Part shown: positions 44,130 through 52,980 of the stretch, piece by piece
How positions within the stretch are numbered: position 1 is the first letter of the stretch
Layout: every line of letters starts with the position of its first letter
Origin: CAZAYP01 sp964489425 [NCBI: uncultured Verrucomicrobiota bacterium]
GTDB taxonomy: Bacteria > Verrucomicrobiota > Kiritimatiellia > RZYC01
Direction of reading: 5' to 3'
Assembly (NCBI GenBank): GCA_964489425.1
Contig: CAZAYP010000015.1
Coordinates: 1-64,000 of the forward strand
DNA length: 64,000 nucleotides
Translations under genes and position numbers: made by a program
Notes under the pieces: generated by a model
Told to the model about the DNA's origin: nothing
Database searches by the model: none
What the model saw: only the letters and a program-made list of their open reading frames with translations

Positions 44130-45556
44130 TCAGAACCGGAAATAGATAAAGGGGTTGTGGGTGCCGGAAGCCAGGTTGGCCGCGGACCATGCCAGCAGCG
44201 CCAGGCACAGGGCCCCTGCCAGGACCGCCTGGCCTGCCGGAGGCAGGAGCCGATCCATGCGCTGCCTGAACGCGGCGAACGAAACCTTGATATCGGTCAG
44301 GCCGATCAGCGAGGCGATCAGCATCATCAGCACCAGGTACGGGGTGGCATACAGCCCCACGGTCAAGTCACCGTTACCCGTGTGCGGCGTAAACATGGCG
44401 CGCAGGTACGCGATGGCGCCGGCCAGCGTTTCGCAGCGGAAAAAGATCCAGCCGACGATCACCGCCAGCATCACGTACAGCCGCCGCAGCACGCGGGGCA
44501 GCGGAAGTTCCACGGGCCGGCGCAACGCGCGCTCCGCAATCAGGAACAAGCCCTGGTACAAGCCCCACACCACGAAGCTCCAGCTGGCGCCGTGCCAGGT
44601 GCCGCAAAACAGAAAAATGATCATGAGGTTGGCGTAGGTCCGCCAGGCGCCCCGACGGTTGCCGCCCAGCGGCACGTACAGGTAATCGCGGAACCAGGTG
44701 GAGAGCGAGATGTGCCACCGCCGCCAGAACTCCGTGATGGATACCGACACATAAGGGGAATTGAAGTTCTGCGGGAAGCGGAACGCCATGGCCATGCCCA
44801 ACCCCACGGCCATCACGGAATAGCCCATGAAGTCAAAGTAGATTTGCAGGGTGTAGCACCAGGCGCCGAACCAAGCCACGGCCGTGGACAGGGTGGCCGG
44901 GTCGCGCCCGAAGATTTCATCCGCGGGTGCCGCCACGGCATTGGCCAGCAGCACCTTGGACGCCAGGCCCAGCGCGAAGATCCGCATGCCGTGGACAAAC
45001 TGGCCCACGCTGTGCTGGCGCCCGTGCAGCGCATCCCGCACCTCGTCAAACCGCACGATTGGGCCGGCCACGAGTTGGGGGAACATGAAAATATAGTTGC
45101 TGACGATCAGCAGGTTGCGCTCCGCCGGCACATCCTTGCGGTAAACGTCGATAATGTACGACATGGCCTGGAACGTGTAGAACGAGATGCCCAGCGGCAG
45201 CGCCAGCCCCTGCATCCACGCCGCCCCCGGCAGGCGCCAACCGGCCAGGTCCAGCACCGAGGTGGCCAGGAACCCGGCGTACTTGAAAAGCACCAGCGCG
45301 GCCAGGTTCAGGGTCAAGCCCGTCGCCAGCCAACCGCGCCGGGCCGGCGCCGTCCGACTGGCGCCGATGCCCAGCCCGACCGCATAATTCACCGTGATGC
45401 TGGCCAGCAGCAGAAACAGGTAGAGCGGTCCCCCCAGCCATAAAACAGCACGCTGAACGCCAGCAGCACGATGTTGCGCCCGCCGCGCCAGGTGTAGTAG
45501 GCGATGAAAAACAGCGGCAGAAAATAGAACAGGAACAGGATGGAACTGAACAGCAT
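44130..45556 (-). CDS. AlgI-like MBOAT O-acyltransferase, frameshifted in a G6 run
   Basis: The polytopic MBOAT protein moves acetyl groups across the inner membrane for polysaccharide O-acetylation. Conserved parts include LPLGISFYTFQAMSYIIDVY, FPQLVAGPIVRF, FWRRWHISLSTWFRDYLY and FCGTWHGASW (catalytic His). The frame is open from GTG 45392, but the expected N-terminus (MLFSSILFLFYFLPLFF...FSVLFYGWG) is encoded from ATG 45556 in another frame. The two join without loss if one base is added to the C6/G6 run at 45430-45435, giving GWGGPLYLFLLLASITVNYAVG. This is a single-base deletion, either a sequencing error or a phase-variable/inactive allele. The gene lies six bases after the solute-binding gene and two before the AlgJ-like gene. 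Confidence 0.85.
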
Positions 45557-45562
45557 ACGGCC

Positions 45563-46357
45563 CTATTTATAAAAGGGCACCCATTTCTCAAGCAGGCTGT
45601 CCAGCACGCCGTTTTTCTCCCACGCCGCCAGGACCTGGTTGAGATCGCGCAGCAGCGCCTGGTCCTGCGGCCGTACGGCCCAGGCCAGCACCTCCAGGGT
45701 CAGGTAGGCGTTCAGGAACGCAAGCCCATCCGCGGTATGGCGCGCCGCAAGCCACCAGACCACCGGGGCGTCATCGACGAACAAGTCGATTTCCCCGCGG
45801 ATGACCGCCTGGGCGCCCTCCGCCGCAGAATCAAACGGCACCCGCTGCGCCAGCCGGCAGTACTGGGTCACAAACGCGTCGCCGGTGGTGCCCTTCTCCA
45901 CCCCAATCCGCACCCGCGACACGAGGATGGAAACCTGGTCATACTTGCGCTGGTCAACGGCGCGCAGCAGGGCCAGTTGGCCGATCCGGAGATACGGCTG
46001 GGTAAATGCCGCCTCGGACTGGCGCGCCGGGGTGATGGACATGCCCGCCATGACAATGTCCACCCGCCCGTCCCGCAACGCGGGGAGCAACTCGGCCCAC
46101 GGCAGGCGCACGAAGCGGATCGGCCGGCACCACGCCGCGCTCAGCGCGCGGGCCATGTCGGCCTCCAAGCCCACGACCCGGCCCTGGGAGGTATACATAA
46201 TCGGCGGCAGGTTGGGCGTGGTGCCGATGCGCAGGGGGGCGCCGAGATCCGGGCACTGCGGCGGCTCAACATAATCCGGGTCAGGGTGCTGGCACCCGCC
46301 CGCCACGATCAGGAGGAGCACAACGATCCACCGCAACCTTCGCGCGCCCGGCCACAT
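45563..46357 (-). CDS. Family 3 extracellular solute-binding lipoprotein
   Basis: The protein has about 264 residues. The N-terminus is a lipoprotein signal (RWIVVLLLIVAGGC, Cys22 the likely lipidated residue). The rest matches family 3 periplasmic binding proteins: LRIGTTPNLPPIMY, GLEADMARAL, VDIVMAGMSITPARQ, IGVEKGTTGDAF and EIDLFVDDAPVVWW. These normally bind amino acids or related small acids for ABC import or sensing. No permease or ATPase is near. Instead the gene stands directly upstream of the MBOAT/AlgJ pair, so it may serve the acetylation operon as a sensor. AGGTGG eight bases before ATG 46357 selects this start; ATG 46375 is in frame. Confidence 0.8.
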   Translation of the reverse strand: MWPGARRLRWIVVLLLIVAGGCQHPDPDYVEPPQCPDLGAPLRIGTTPNLPPIMYTSQGRVVGLEADMARALSAAWCRPIRFVRLPWAELLPALRDGRVDIVMAGMSITPARQSEAAFTQPYLRIGQLALLRAVDQRKYDQVSILVSRVRIGVEKGTTGDAFVTQYCRLAQRVPFDSAAEGAQAVIRGEIDLFVDDAPVVWWLAARHTADGLAFLNAYLTLEVLAWAVRPQDQALLRDLNQVLAAWEKNGVLDSLLEKWVPFYK

Positions 46358-46510
46358 GGGAATTGCCACCTGCATATTGGCCGCCAATGTAAACTGATTT
46401 TTCCCGCCCGAAAAGCTTGATTTTGCGGAAAATGATGTGCTACATGTTTATTTTTAGGTGTAACTAAGTGTGGTGCCGGCAGACTGACGGCGGCACGAAA
46501 GGTGAAAGCA

Positions 46511-46729
46511 ATGAAGAAAGACATACATCCGAAATATGACGCCGCCGCCATCACGTGCGCGTGTGGCAACGTGATCAGCACCCGCTCGACCGTGAAAAGC
46601 ATGCACGTGAACATGTGCTCGGCGTGTCACCCGTTCTTCACCGGCACGGCCAAGTACCTGGACACCGAAGGCCGCGTGGAACGCTTCCGCAAACGCTACG
46701 CGGGCACGGCTGCGGCCAAGTCCAACTAG
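46511..46729 (+). CDS. rpmE: 50S ribosomal protein L31
   Basis: The 72-residue protein begins MKKDIHPKY and carries the zinc-binding cysteines of the C+ form (CAC at 16/18 and CSAC at 36/39) and the HPFFTG motif. It binds the 50S central protuberance and bridges to the 30S head. AGGTG seven bases before ATG 46511 selects the start over an in-frame GTG at 46502. A small hairpin (GTGCCG...CGGCAC, 46473-46496) lies in the leader just before the ribosome site and could affect translation. A terminator follows, then prfA. Confidence 0.96.
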   Translation: MKKDIHPKYDAAAITCACGNVISTRSTVKSMHVNMCSACHPFFTGTAKYLDTEGRVERFRKRYAGTAAAKSN

Positions 46730-46745
46730 CCTCCCCCAGAACATG

Positions 46746-46783
46746 CGGCCAGGTCGTTGCTTAACAGCCTGGCCGTTTTGTTT
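46746..46783 (+). terminator. Rho-independent terminator between rpmE and prfA
   Basis: The stem CGGCCAGG (46746-46753) / CCTGGCCG (46768-46775) with a 14-base loop is followed by TTTTGTTT. It ends four bases before the prfA start, so read-through or an attenuator role for prfA is possible. Confidence 0.8.
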
Positions 46784-46786
46784 GTC

Positions 46787-47878
46787 ATGATCTCGACGGC
46801 ACACCTGCAACGGCTGCGCGCGCGGCTGGCGGAACTGGAGGCCAATCTGGCCGAACCATCGCTGGCCGCGGACATGGACCGTTACCGCAAGCTCATGGCC
46901 GAGCACACCCGCCTGAAAAAAACACGGGAGGCCGCCGACCTGTACGAGAAGCTGTGCCGGGAAGTGGCCGGCCACGAGGCCCTGGTTGCGGCGCCCGAGA
47001 CCGAGCCCGAACTGGCGGCCCTGGCGCGCGAAGAGCTGGAGCAGCTGCGGCCCGCCCGGGCGTCAGCCGAGCGGCGCCTGGAAATTGCCCTGCTGCCCCC
47101 ACGCCCGGAAGACCAGCGCAATGTCATCGTCGAAATCCGCGCCGGCACAGGCGGGGATGAAGCCGCGCTCTTTGCCGCGGATTTATACCGCATGTACACC
47201 CGCCACGCCGAGCAGGCCCGGAGTTGGAAAACCAGCGTCATCGACGCCAATCCCTCCAGCATCGGCGGGTACAAGGAAATCATCTTCATGGTGGAAGGCC
47301 AGGATGTGTACCGCCACCTGCGCTACGAAAGCGGCGTCCACCGGGTGCAGCGCATCCCCGCCACGGAGGCCAACGACCGCATCCACACCTCCACCGCCAC
47401 GGTCGCCATCCTGCCGGAAGCCGACGAAATCGACGAGATCGAGATCCGCACCGAAGACCTGCGCATCGACGTGTACCGCGCGTCCGGCGCCGGCGGGCAG
47501 CACGTCAACAAGACCGATTCGGCCGTGCGCATGACCCACCTGCCCAGCGGCATCGTGGTGCAGAGCCAGGAGGAGCGGTCCCAGCACCGCAACCGCGAGA
47601 AAGCCATGCGCGCCCTGCGCGCGCGGCTGCTGGACCAGAAGCTCAGCGCGGCCACCGCCCTGCAGGACGCGACCCGCCGATCCCAGGTGGGATCGGGTGA
47701 GCGCAACGAGCGCATCCGCACGTACAATTTTCCCCAGAACCGGCTGACGGATCACCGGATCAACCTCACACTCTACAAGCTGGACCGGATCATCGAGGGC
47801 GACCTCGACGAATTGATCCAGGCCCTGGCCGATGATGACAGCGCCCGGCGCCTGCAGGCCGGCCTGGACGGGACGTGA
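46787..47878 (+). CDS. prfA: Peptide chain release factor 1
   Basis: The 363-residue protein terminates translation at UAA/UAG. The PAT tripeptide (residues 191-193, in RIPATEANDRIHTS) marks RF1 rather than RF2, and the catalytic GGQ is at 236-238 (SGAGGQHVNK). Length and domain order are normal. ATG 46787 is taken because the family starts just before the first coiled-coil helix; an in-frame start at 46757 lies inside the terminator stem. There is no obvious ribosome site. The methyltransferase gene prmC, often next to prfA, is not present here. Confidence 0.96.
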   Translation: MISTAHLQRLRARLAELEANLAEPSLAADMDRYRKLMAEHTRLKKTREAADLYEKLCREVAGHEALVAAPETEPELAALAREELEQLRPARASAERRLEIALLPPRPEDQRNVIVEIRAGTGGDEAALFAADLYRMYTRHAEQARSWKTSVIDANPSSIGGYKEIIFMVEGQDVYRHLRYESGVHRVQRIPATEANDRIHTSTATVAILPEADEIDEIEIRTEDLRIDVYRASGAGGQHVNKTDSAVRMTHLPSGIVVQSQEERSQHRNREKAMRALRARLLDQKLSAATALQDATRRSQVGSGERNERIRTYNFPQNRLTDHRINLTLYKLDRIIEGDLDELIQALADDDSARRLQAGLDGT

Positions 47879-47956
47879 CCGCGATGCGGCCGGCGCGCCC
47901 GCGCTTTCCCGATCTCCGGGCTTGCCGTGCGCACGGCAACCGGCTACATACACCGC

Positions 47957-49036
47957 ATGCTGTCACGCTGGCGATTAGCCGCCTGGATGATCAGCGTGGG
48001 ACTGGCGTCCCACGCGGGACGCGTTGACATGGCGCGCGCCGCCGAAACCAACCGCAACGCAGATGTCCCCCTGGAACCGATTCTGGTCTCCAGCGCCGGG
48101 GGATGGACCAACGTCATCCGCCTCGGCAACGAGCACATCGAGGTGATCGTGGCGCCGGAGATTGGCCGCATCCTCCAAGTGAGCCGGCCCGGCGGTCGTA
48201 ACCTGTACCGCGAGAATACCGAGCTGGCCGGCAAGCTGCCGCCGGCCGACGACGATGGCCGCTGGTCCAACTACGGCGGCGACTGGATCTGGCCGGTGGC
48301 GCAAACCCGCTGGTCCGAATTCCAGCCCGGCAACTGGCCGCCGCGACGGCTGCTGGATGGGCGGCCCTGGGAATACACCAGTTGGAAGACGCTGGGTGGG
48401 CAGCAGTGCTGCCTCATGTCCCAGCACTACGGCGCCCCCCTGCACCTGAAGGCCAGCCGCCTGATCAAGCTGGAGGCGGGCGCCAAGCGCCTGCTGATCG
48501 CCCAGCGCCTGGAGCGCACGGCGGCATCCACGGTCCCGGTAACGCTGTGGCAGATCAGCCAGGTGGCGGGCGCCGCCCGGCTGGTCCTGCCGGTCGATGA
48601 CAATTCGGCCTTCACCAACGGATACCGCGTCCTGATGTTCGCCGCGCCGCCCGCCGCCGCAGTGCAGGTGGCCCGGCAGACCTTGGTTTTGCGCACGGAG
48701 CTGCCTGCAGAAACCAAGCTGGGCTCCGATTCCCGCCAGGGCTGGGTCGCCGCCCAGGTGGACCGCGCCGTGATCCTGCTGGAAGTCATCACGCCCGCCG
48801 CCGCCGGCCCGTTCCCCGAGGAGGGTTGCGCGATCGAGGTCTACACCAATCCCGGCATGGATTATTCCGAGATCGAACTGCTCAGCCCGGAAGTCAACCT
48901 GGCGCCCGGCGCCGTGCTGGAAACCACCGTGGCCCTATCCGTGCACATGCTCCCCCGCGGGACGGCGCCCAGCGCGCTGCCGGCGTGGATCCAACGCTGG
49001 CGCAGCGGCGCGGGCGAAAATGCACTCCGGGATTGA
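47957..49036 (+). CDS. Exported DUF4380-type protein
   Basis: The protein has about 359 residues. A signal peptide (RLAAWMISVGLASHA) is followed by a beta-rich domain with VIVAPEIGRILQVS, NYGGDWIWPVAQ and SRLIKLEAGAKRLL blocks, the pattern of DUF4380 proteins. These look like aldose-epimerase-type beta-sandwiches and are common in PVC and Bacteroidota genomes. The sugar-related role is inferred from the fold only. ATG 47957 is selected because it precedes the signal peptide directly; an earlier in-frame start at 47927 would spoil it. It is not clearly co-transcribed with prfA (78-base gap) or with the next gene. Confidence 0.75.
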   Translation: MLSRWRLAAWMISVGLASHAGRVDMARAAETNRNADVPLEPILVSSAGGWTNVIRLGNEHIEVIVAPEIGRILQVSRPGGRNLYRENTELAGKLPPADDDGRWSNYGGDWIWPVAQTRWSEFQPGNWPPRRLLDGRPWEYTSWKTLGGQQCCLMSQHYGAPLHLKASRLIKLEAGAKRLLIAQRLERTAASTVPVTLWQISQVAGAARLVLPVDDNSAFTNGYRVLMFAAPPAAAVQVARQTLVLRTELPAETKLGSDSRQGWVAAQVDRAVILLEVITPAAAGPFPEEGCAIEVYTNPGMDYSEIELLSPEVNLAPGAVLETTVALSVHMLPRGTAPSALPAWIQRWRSGAGENALRD

Positions 49037-49106
49037 CAGTTCGGCCCTGTTGCTGCTTAGATGAACCTACCAAAAAACGAGCTACCGATCAGGATGAAAG
49101 CACAAC

Positions 49107-49949
49107 ATGATGGCGGATAAAGACAGCACCAGCGACCCCAATGAACTGCAGCTTTTTCCGATCCTGCTGATCAGCCGGCGCGCCTCGATCCGCCTGAGCA
49201 TGGAAAACTTCCTCAAGTCGCAGGGCTACGCGGTGCTGACGGCCGAGGAAGGCGAGACCGCCCTGGAAATCGACCGCGACCACCTCAGCCAGTTGATCAT
49301 CATCGACACGCCGCTGTCGGACATGGCGCTGGATCAGTTTCTGAAACAAATCCTCAGCTCACGCAACCTGATGAAGGACGTGATGCAGGTCACCAACGTG
49401 CCGATCATCCTTGTTTCCTCGCCCGCGGAAAAAGACATGGACGAGCGCAAATGCAAAAAATACGGCATCCTGGCCGTGCTCCAAAAGCCCATCAACCTGA
49501 GCGACCTCAGCGACTGTGTCCACGACGTGATGACGGGCAAGCTGAGCCTCGAAGCCGGGTCTGAGACGCCGGTGGCTCTGCTGGACCCGGAGCGCCGCGC
49601 CCTGGAGTATTTCAGCAAGCTGCTGGTCGCCGAGGATATCAGCATCCACCAGTGCAAGGACGAGATCGACCTGAACGCCCTGGAACGTGTGGGCGTCCTG
49701 GTGGTCGAGGTCATGGGCATCAAGGAAGACCCGGTCGAGTACATGAAGAAATTTCTCGGCCGCCACCAGCACGCCAAGATCGTGGTGGTCACCGCGTTCC
49801 ACGATACGGACATGGAGCGCGACCTGCTCGAGGCCGGGGTATTCAAGTTCCTGACCAAACCGATTGACCCCATGCCGTTCCGCCATGCGGTACGCGAAGC
49901 CATCACCGCCTACCAGCAGGAAGCCGCCTCAGACGATCAGGAGTCCTGA
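49107..49949 (+). CDS. Tandem receiver-domain protein with degenerate phosphorylation sites
   Basis: The 280-residue protein consists of two CheY-like domains and no output domain. Domain 1 (about 17-145) keeps Asp67 (IIIDTPLS) and Lys127 (LQKPINL), but the acidic pocket of the first strand reads LISRRAS instead of the usual Asp-Asp. Domain 2 (about 155-272) has a partial pocket (LLDPE), Thr229 and Lys251 (LTKPID), but Glu201 (VVEVMG) replaces the phosphoacceptor Asp. Domain 2 therefore looks like a permanently 'on' or phosphorylation-independent pseudo-receiver. No kinase is adjacent. It could act as a scaffold or phosphate sink for the chemosensory genes at 4.8-8.8 kb. It starts with ATGATG; 49107 is used. 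Confidence 0.75.
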   Translation: MMADKDSTSDPNELQLFPILLISRRASIRLSMENFLKSQGYAVLTAEEGETALEIDRDHLSQLIIIDTPLSDMALDQFLKQILSSRNLMKDVMQVTNVPIILVSSPAEKDMDERKCKKYGILAVLQKPINLSDLSDCVHDVMTGKLSLEAGSETPVALLDPERRALEYFSKLLVAEDISIHQCKDEIDLNALERVGVLVVEVMGIKEDPVEYMKKFLGRHQHAKIVVVTAFHDTDMERDLLEAGVFKFLTKPIDPMPFRHAVREAITAYQQEAASDDQES

Positions 49950-50335
49950 GGCGGGCTGGCCGGCTGCGGCGGTACCGGCCGCGGCGCGAAATCTGCGCAG
50001 GTATCGGTGGCTTCCACCTCGCGGCCATGCCGGCTGCACCGCTGCACGAACGGATTGACCACGTAGCTTTCGCAGTGACGGCACAGCCGCTGCGCTTCAT
50101 CCTCCCGGAAAACCTCCACGGCCGGAGACCGATCCGCGGCGGTAAACACCTGGGGCGCGGCCCGCACCTTGAAAGGCACTTGCGCCTCGTCCGCGTACAC
50201 GTGCCCGCACGCCGCGCAACACAAGCTTTCCCCAGTCCGCTTGAATCCCTCGTACAGGGGCCGGCGCAACAACACGGCTTCAGCGCCGCACGCGGCGCAT
50301 ACGATCTCTACCGGTTTGTTTTTCATCCTGTCCAT
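49937..50335 (-). CDS. Small zinc-ribbon protein
   Basis: The protein has about 132 residues from ATG 50335. It has three or four Cys pairs (VCAACG, LCCAACG, LCRHCES and a later QRCSRHG...DTC) that should hold two zinc ribbons, with a Pro-rich tail. The family is not recognised. Such proteins often bind nucleic acid or act as assembly factors, but nothing more can be said. The 3' end overlaps the convergent receiver gene by 13 bases. ATG 50326 is an in-frame alternative. Confidence 0.6.
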   Translation of the reverse strand: MDRMKNKPVEIVCAACGAEAVLLRRPLYEGFKRTGESLCCAACGHVYADEAQVPFKVRAAPQVFTAADRSPAVEVFREDEAQRLCRHCESYVVNPFVQRCSRHGREVEATDTCADFAPRPVPPQPASPPQDS

Positions 50336-50514
50336 GGCTGACACGGTTGAATTGAATCTGATTTCACGTCGTCCGCGCAAGCCCAAAGATGTTCCAACGG
50401 GGGAAGGCGAGCCTGGGCGCACGAGCGTTCGGCGGGATGGAACAATGGGCTATGCGTTAGGTAGTTGTAAAAAATGGCTAAACAAACATTTGTCGGCATG
50501 GTTTGCTTGGCGGC

Positions 50515-51624
50515 ATGCACAACCGAGCGAAGCGCTGGCAGGGATACGCCGATGCGGACACATTGGCCAAAGTACAACTACGCTTGATCGCCAAGCGCGA
50601 GGGCACCCGCTGGCGCAAGTTGGTGGACAAGCATCACTATTTAACCGGGCATTTATACGTCAACCAACTGCGGTACGTGGCCGAAGTCGACGGCGCGTGG
50701 GTGGCGCTGTTGAGTGTTGGGGAGGCGGCGGCGCATCTGGAAGAACGGGAGAAACACATCGGTTGGGATGACGTGCAGCGCGGCCGGCGCCTGCGCCTGA
50801 TTGGCCAAAACACGCGCCTGGTCCTGTTGGTCGACAAGGCCCGGTATCCCAACCTGGCGACGCGGGTCTTGGGTCTGCTGCATCAGCGGGTGAGCGCGGA
50901 CGCGCAGGCGTGCTTCGGCCATCCCCTGGTGGCGCTGGAAACCTTCGTAGATCCGGAACATTTTCGTGGCACCTGTTACAAGGCGGCCGGATGGACCGCC
51001 TTGGGCCTGACCAAGGGCTACGGCCGGGTGCGCCGCGACTTTTATCAAAAGCATGGCCGGCCGAAGGAACTGTGGTTCAAGCCGCTGCATGCGGCCGGGG
51101 TACGGGGGTTGGCGCGGCCGCAACTACCCCCGCGCTATCGCGCGTATGAGACGGACTATCGCACCTGTCCCTTGAATAAGCCCGCGATCCAGTCGCTGTT
51201 TGCCCTTTTTGCCAAGGTGAAGGATCCGCGCCGGCGCCGTGGCCAGCGCTATCCGCTCAAAACCCTCTTGACGATCATCGCGCTGGGGACGCTCTGTGGG
51301 ATCCACGGCCCACGGGGATTGGCCTCGTTTGCCGCCAAGTTGACGCCGGCGCAACGCAAGGCCCTGCGCTGTCCGCCGAACAAGCAGACCGGCCAGTATC
51401 GTGCACCGTGCGCCACCTGTCTGGGGGATCTGCTCTGCGCCATCTCGGCCGGCGAGGTGGAACGGGCCTTGGCGGTTTGGATGCAGGCGCGCGACCCGGC
51501 CGAACTGCGGTGCATCGCCATCGACGGCAAAACCGTCAAGGGCACGGCGCGCCGGGATGCCGAAGGCGCAAGAGATTGCCCGCTTGATCGTGCAAGAAAA
51601 GGGGGCTCTACAACTTTCGCCTGA
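50515..51624 (+). pseudogene. DUF4338-ISAs1 transposase, 5' part
   Basis: About 190 N-terminal residues match DUF4338 (VDKHHYLTG, LRYVAEVDGAWVALLSVG, KHIGWDD, NTRLVLLV, ALETFVDPEHFRGTCYKAAGW), a domain also found in DruA of the Druantia defence system. From about residue 220 an ISAs1 N-terminus follows (FAKVKDPRRRRGQRYPLKTLLTIIALGT as the typical region), reaching the first catalytic Asp in AIDGKTVKGTARRD. Right after that the frame leaves the family and stops at 51624. A TTG at 50503 could extend the start by four codons. Confidence 0.72.
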
Positions 51625-52240
51625 AGGATAATCAACCCACCATCCGGGCCACGGCCGAGCAGTTATTGGCCCCGCTGCTTCAGCAGCCGTGCCAGGTCGC
51701 CACCGTCACCCGGCAAGCCAATCGCATCGAAACCCATCACATCTGGGGTCTGGAGGTGGACGCCCAGCAGATGGGCTTCGCCTTTGCCCGGCAGGTGTTC
51801 GCCGTGCGCCGGATCGTGGAACCCACCGACCGGGTGGCGCGCGCTTCCGACGAAATCGCCTATGGCATCACGGCCGTGCCCCGGCTCGCCGATCCGCAAG
51901 CCAATGCGCAGCGGGTCTTGAGCACCTTTCGCACGCATTGGGGCATTGAGTGCAAAGCCCACGCCCGCCGCGATAAATCCTTTCGCGAAGACACCTGCCA
52001 GGTCCGCAACCACAAGGCCGCCCGCGTCCTGGTGGCCTTCCGGCAACTGGCCATTTTCCTGTGCGAAATCAATGCCCAGGGCACCCGCCTGCAAAAGGAT
52101 GCCCGGTGCCTTCCCGAACTCTTCCGCTGTTGCTCCTTCAATGGCCTGGACAAGGCCTTGGCCTGGTTATTGCCGACTACCGAGCGCTCATGCCAGCGCC
52201 GCAGAAACTCACCAAGGAGGCTTGACTTCCGCGCCACGGC
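50515..52240 (+). mobile_element. Decayed ISAs1-type insertion sequence with DUF4338-transposase fusion
   Basis: The element encodes a DUF4338 domain joined to an ISAs1-family transposase, but the catalytic part is disrupted by an internal deletion and two frame changes near 51560-51610. Terminal inverted repeats were not found by eye, so the ends are estimates from the coding parts. It lies directly upstream of tRNA-Asn. Confidence 0.6.
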
Positions 52241-52337
52241 CAGTATGGTAGGCGCCTGTAAAAAACACCGCGGGTCTGCATTGCGGTTCCGGTTCCGGAG
52301 TAGCTCAATGGTAGAGCGGGTGGCTGTTAACCACTAG
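51609..52337 (+). pseudogene. ISAs1 transposase, 3' part
   Basis: This frame resumes with YNFRLKDNQPTIRATAEQLL and continues through VRRIVEPTD, THWGIECKAHARRDKSFREDTCQVRNHKAARVL (shortened here by family spacing) to the end of a typical ISAs1 protein near 52200. Then it runs on into the tRNA. A short piece, AQEIARLIVQEKGA, encoded in the third frame at about 51562-51605, belongs between the two parts. Roughly 50-60 residues, including the second catalytic Asp, are missing. Confidence 0.68.
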
Positions 52338-52365
52338 GTTGCAGGTTCGAGCCCTGTCTCCGGAG
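52294..52365 (+). tRNA. tRNA-Asn (anticodon GTT)
   Basis: Acceptor arms TCCGGAG / CTCCGGA, D-arm GCTC...GAGC, anticodon arm GGTGG-CTGTTAA-CCACT (anticodon GTT), T-arm GCAGG-TTCGAGC-CCTGT, discriminator G and a genomically encoded CCA (52366-52368). All stems pair. It sits just after a decayed insertion sequence and before phage-like fragments, so it may have been an integration site. Confidence 0.95.
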
Positions 52366-52368
52366 CCA

Positions 52369-52638
52369 ACTTTATCCCCCTCATTTCCAACGCCGATCAG
52401 CATTCTGACCAATAATATCAAGGGTTTTATGCATATCGCCACGTTCGGCACCTGCGCGTTCGTGCTTTTTCATGCTCCAGTGTGATGGTCCGAAAATCGG
52501 TTTAGAAAGCCGACAAAAAGCCGACAGCCGGATGTTCGCCACCAGAACGCCACCCGCACTTAATCGCCATGTCGCAGGGCCAACCGATAGACTACTGAAC
52601 ATTTTTTCGCCACCGATCCATGAGTCGGTTGTTTCTTC
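52369..52638. other. Interval with no supported gene
   Basis: A minus-strand open frame ends right at the tRNA (52381-52602; ending GQNADRRWK) but has no recognised family or convincing start. It may be the tail of a lost phage or integrase gene. Nothing else is seen. Confidence 0.35.
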
Positions 52639-52836
52639 TTAAGCTGCCTCAGGAGGTCTGGCAGCAAAGGGCGAACCCATTATCGCATACGTGCCGGTGG
52701 CCGACTCGGCCAGCGTGGTCAGAAGCCCGCCCGTGGCCGCCATGACGATCTGCTTGTCGCAATAGTCAATGCGCTCCTGGAACGGCATCCGCGTGCGCTG
52801 GGCAGTGTCCACCATGCGCAGGCCGACGCGGTTCAC
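52639..52836 (-). pseudogene. Fragment of a Mu-type phage portal protein (DUF935-like)
   Basis: The frame reads PFQERIDYCDKQIVMAATGG followed by LLTTLAESATGTYA, which matches my recollection of the DUF935 (Mu gp29) portal family around its mid-region. After TGTYA the match ends, and the preceding part is cut at about 52860. Only about 50 of the usual 450-plus residues remain. It is on the same strand as the terminase-like fragment at 60433-60608 and in the order terminase then portal, as in Mu-like phages. Confidence 0.5.
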
Positions 52837-52980
52837 GGCATCACCATTGGCTTCGCGCGCCCGGCGAGCGGGATGAAAACCCGATATAAAAACATTTGCC
52901 GGACAAAACGTGACTAGACGTTACGGGTGGTGTATTGATGGATGCTTGTGTTTTAAATTTCCGAAACGGGGAGGATGAGT

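Noticed and set aside
52381-52602. Integrase C-terminus next to tRNA-Asn
   Set aside because: The frame lacks the R-H-R-Y signature of tyrosine recombinases; nothing beyond position supports it.
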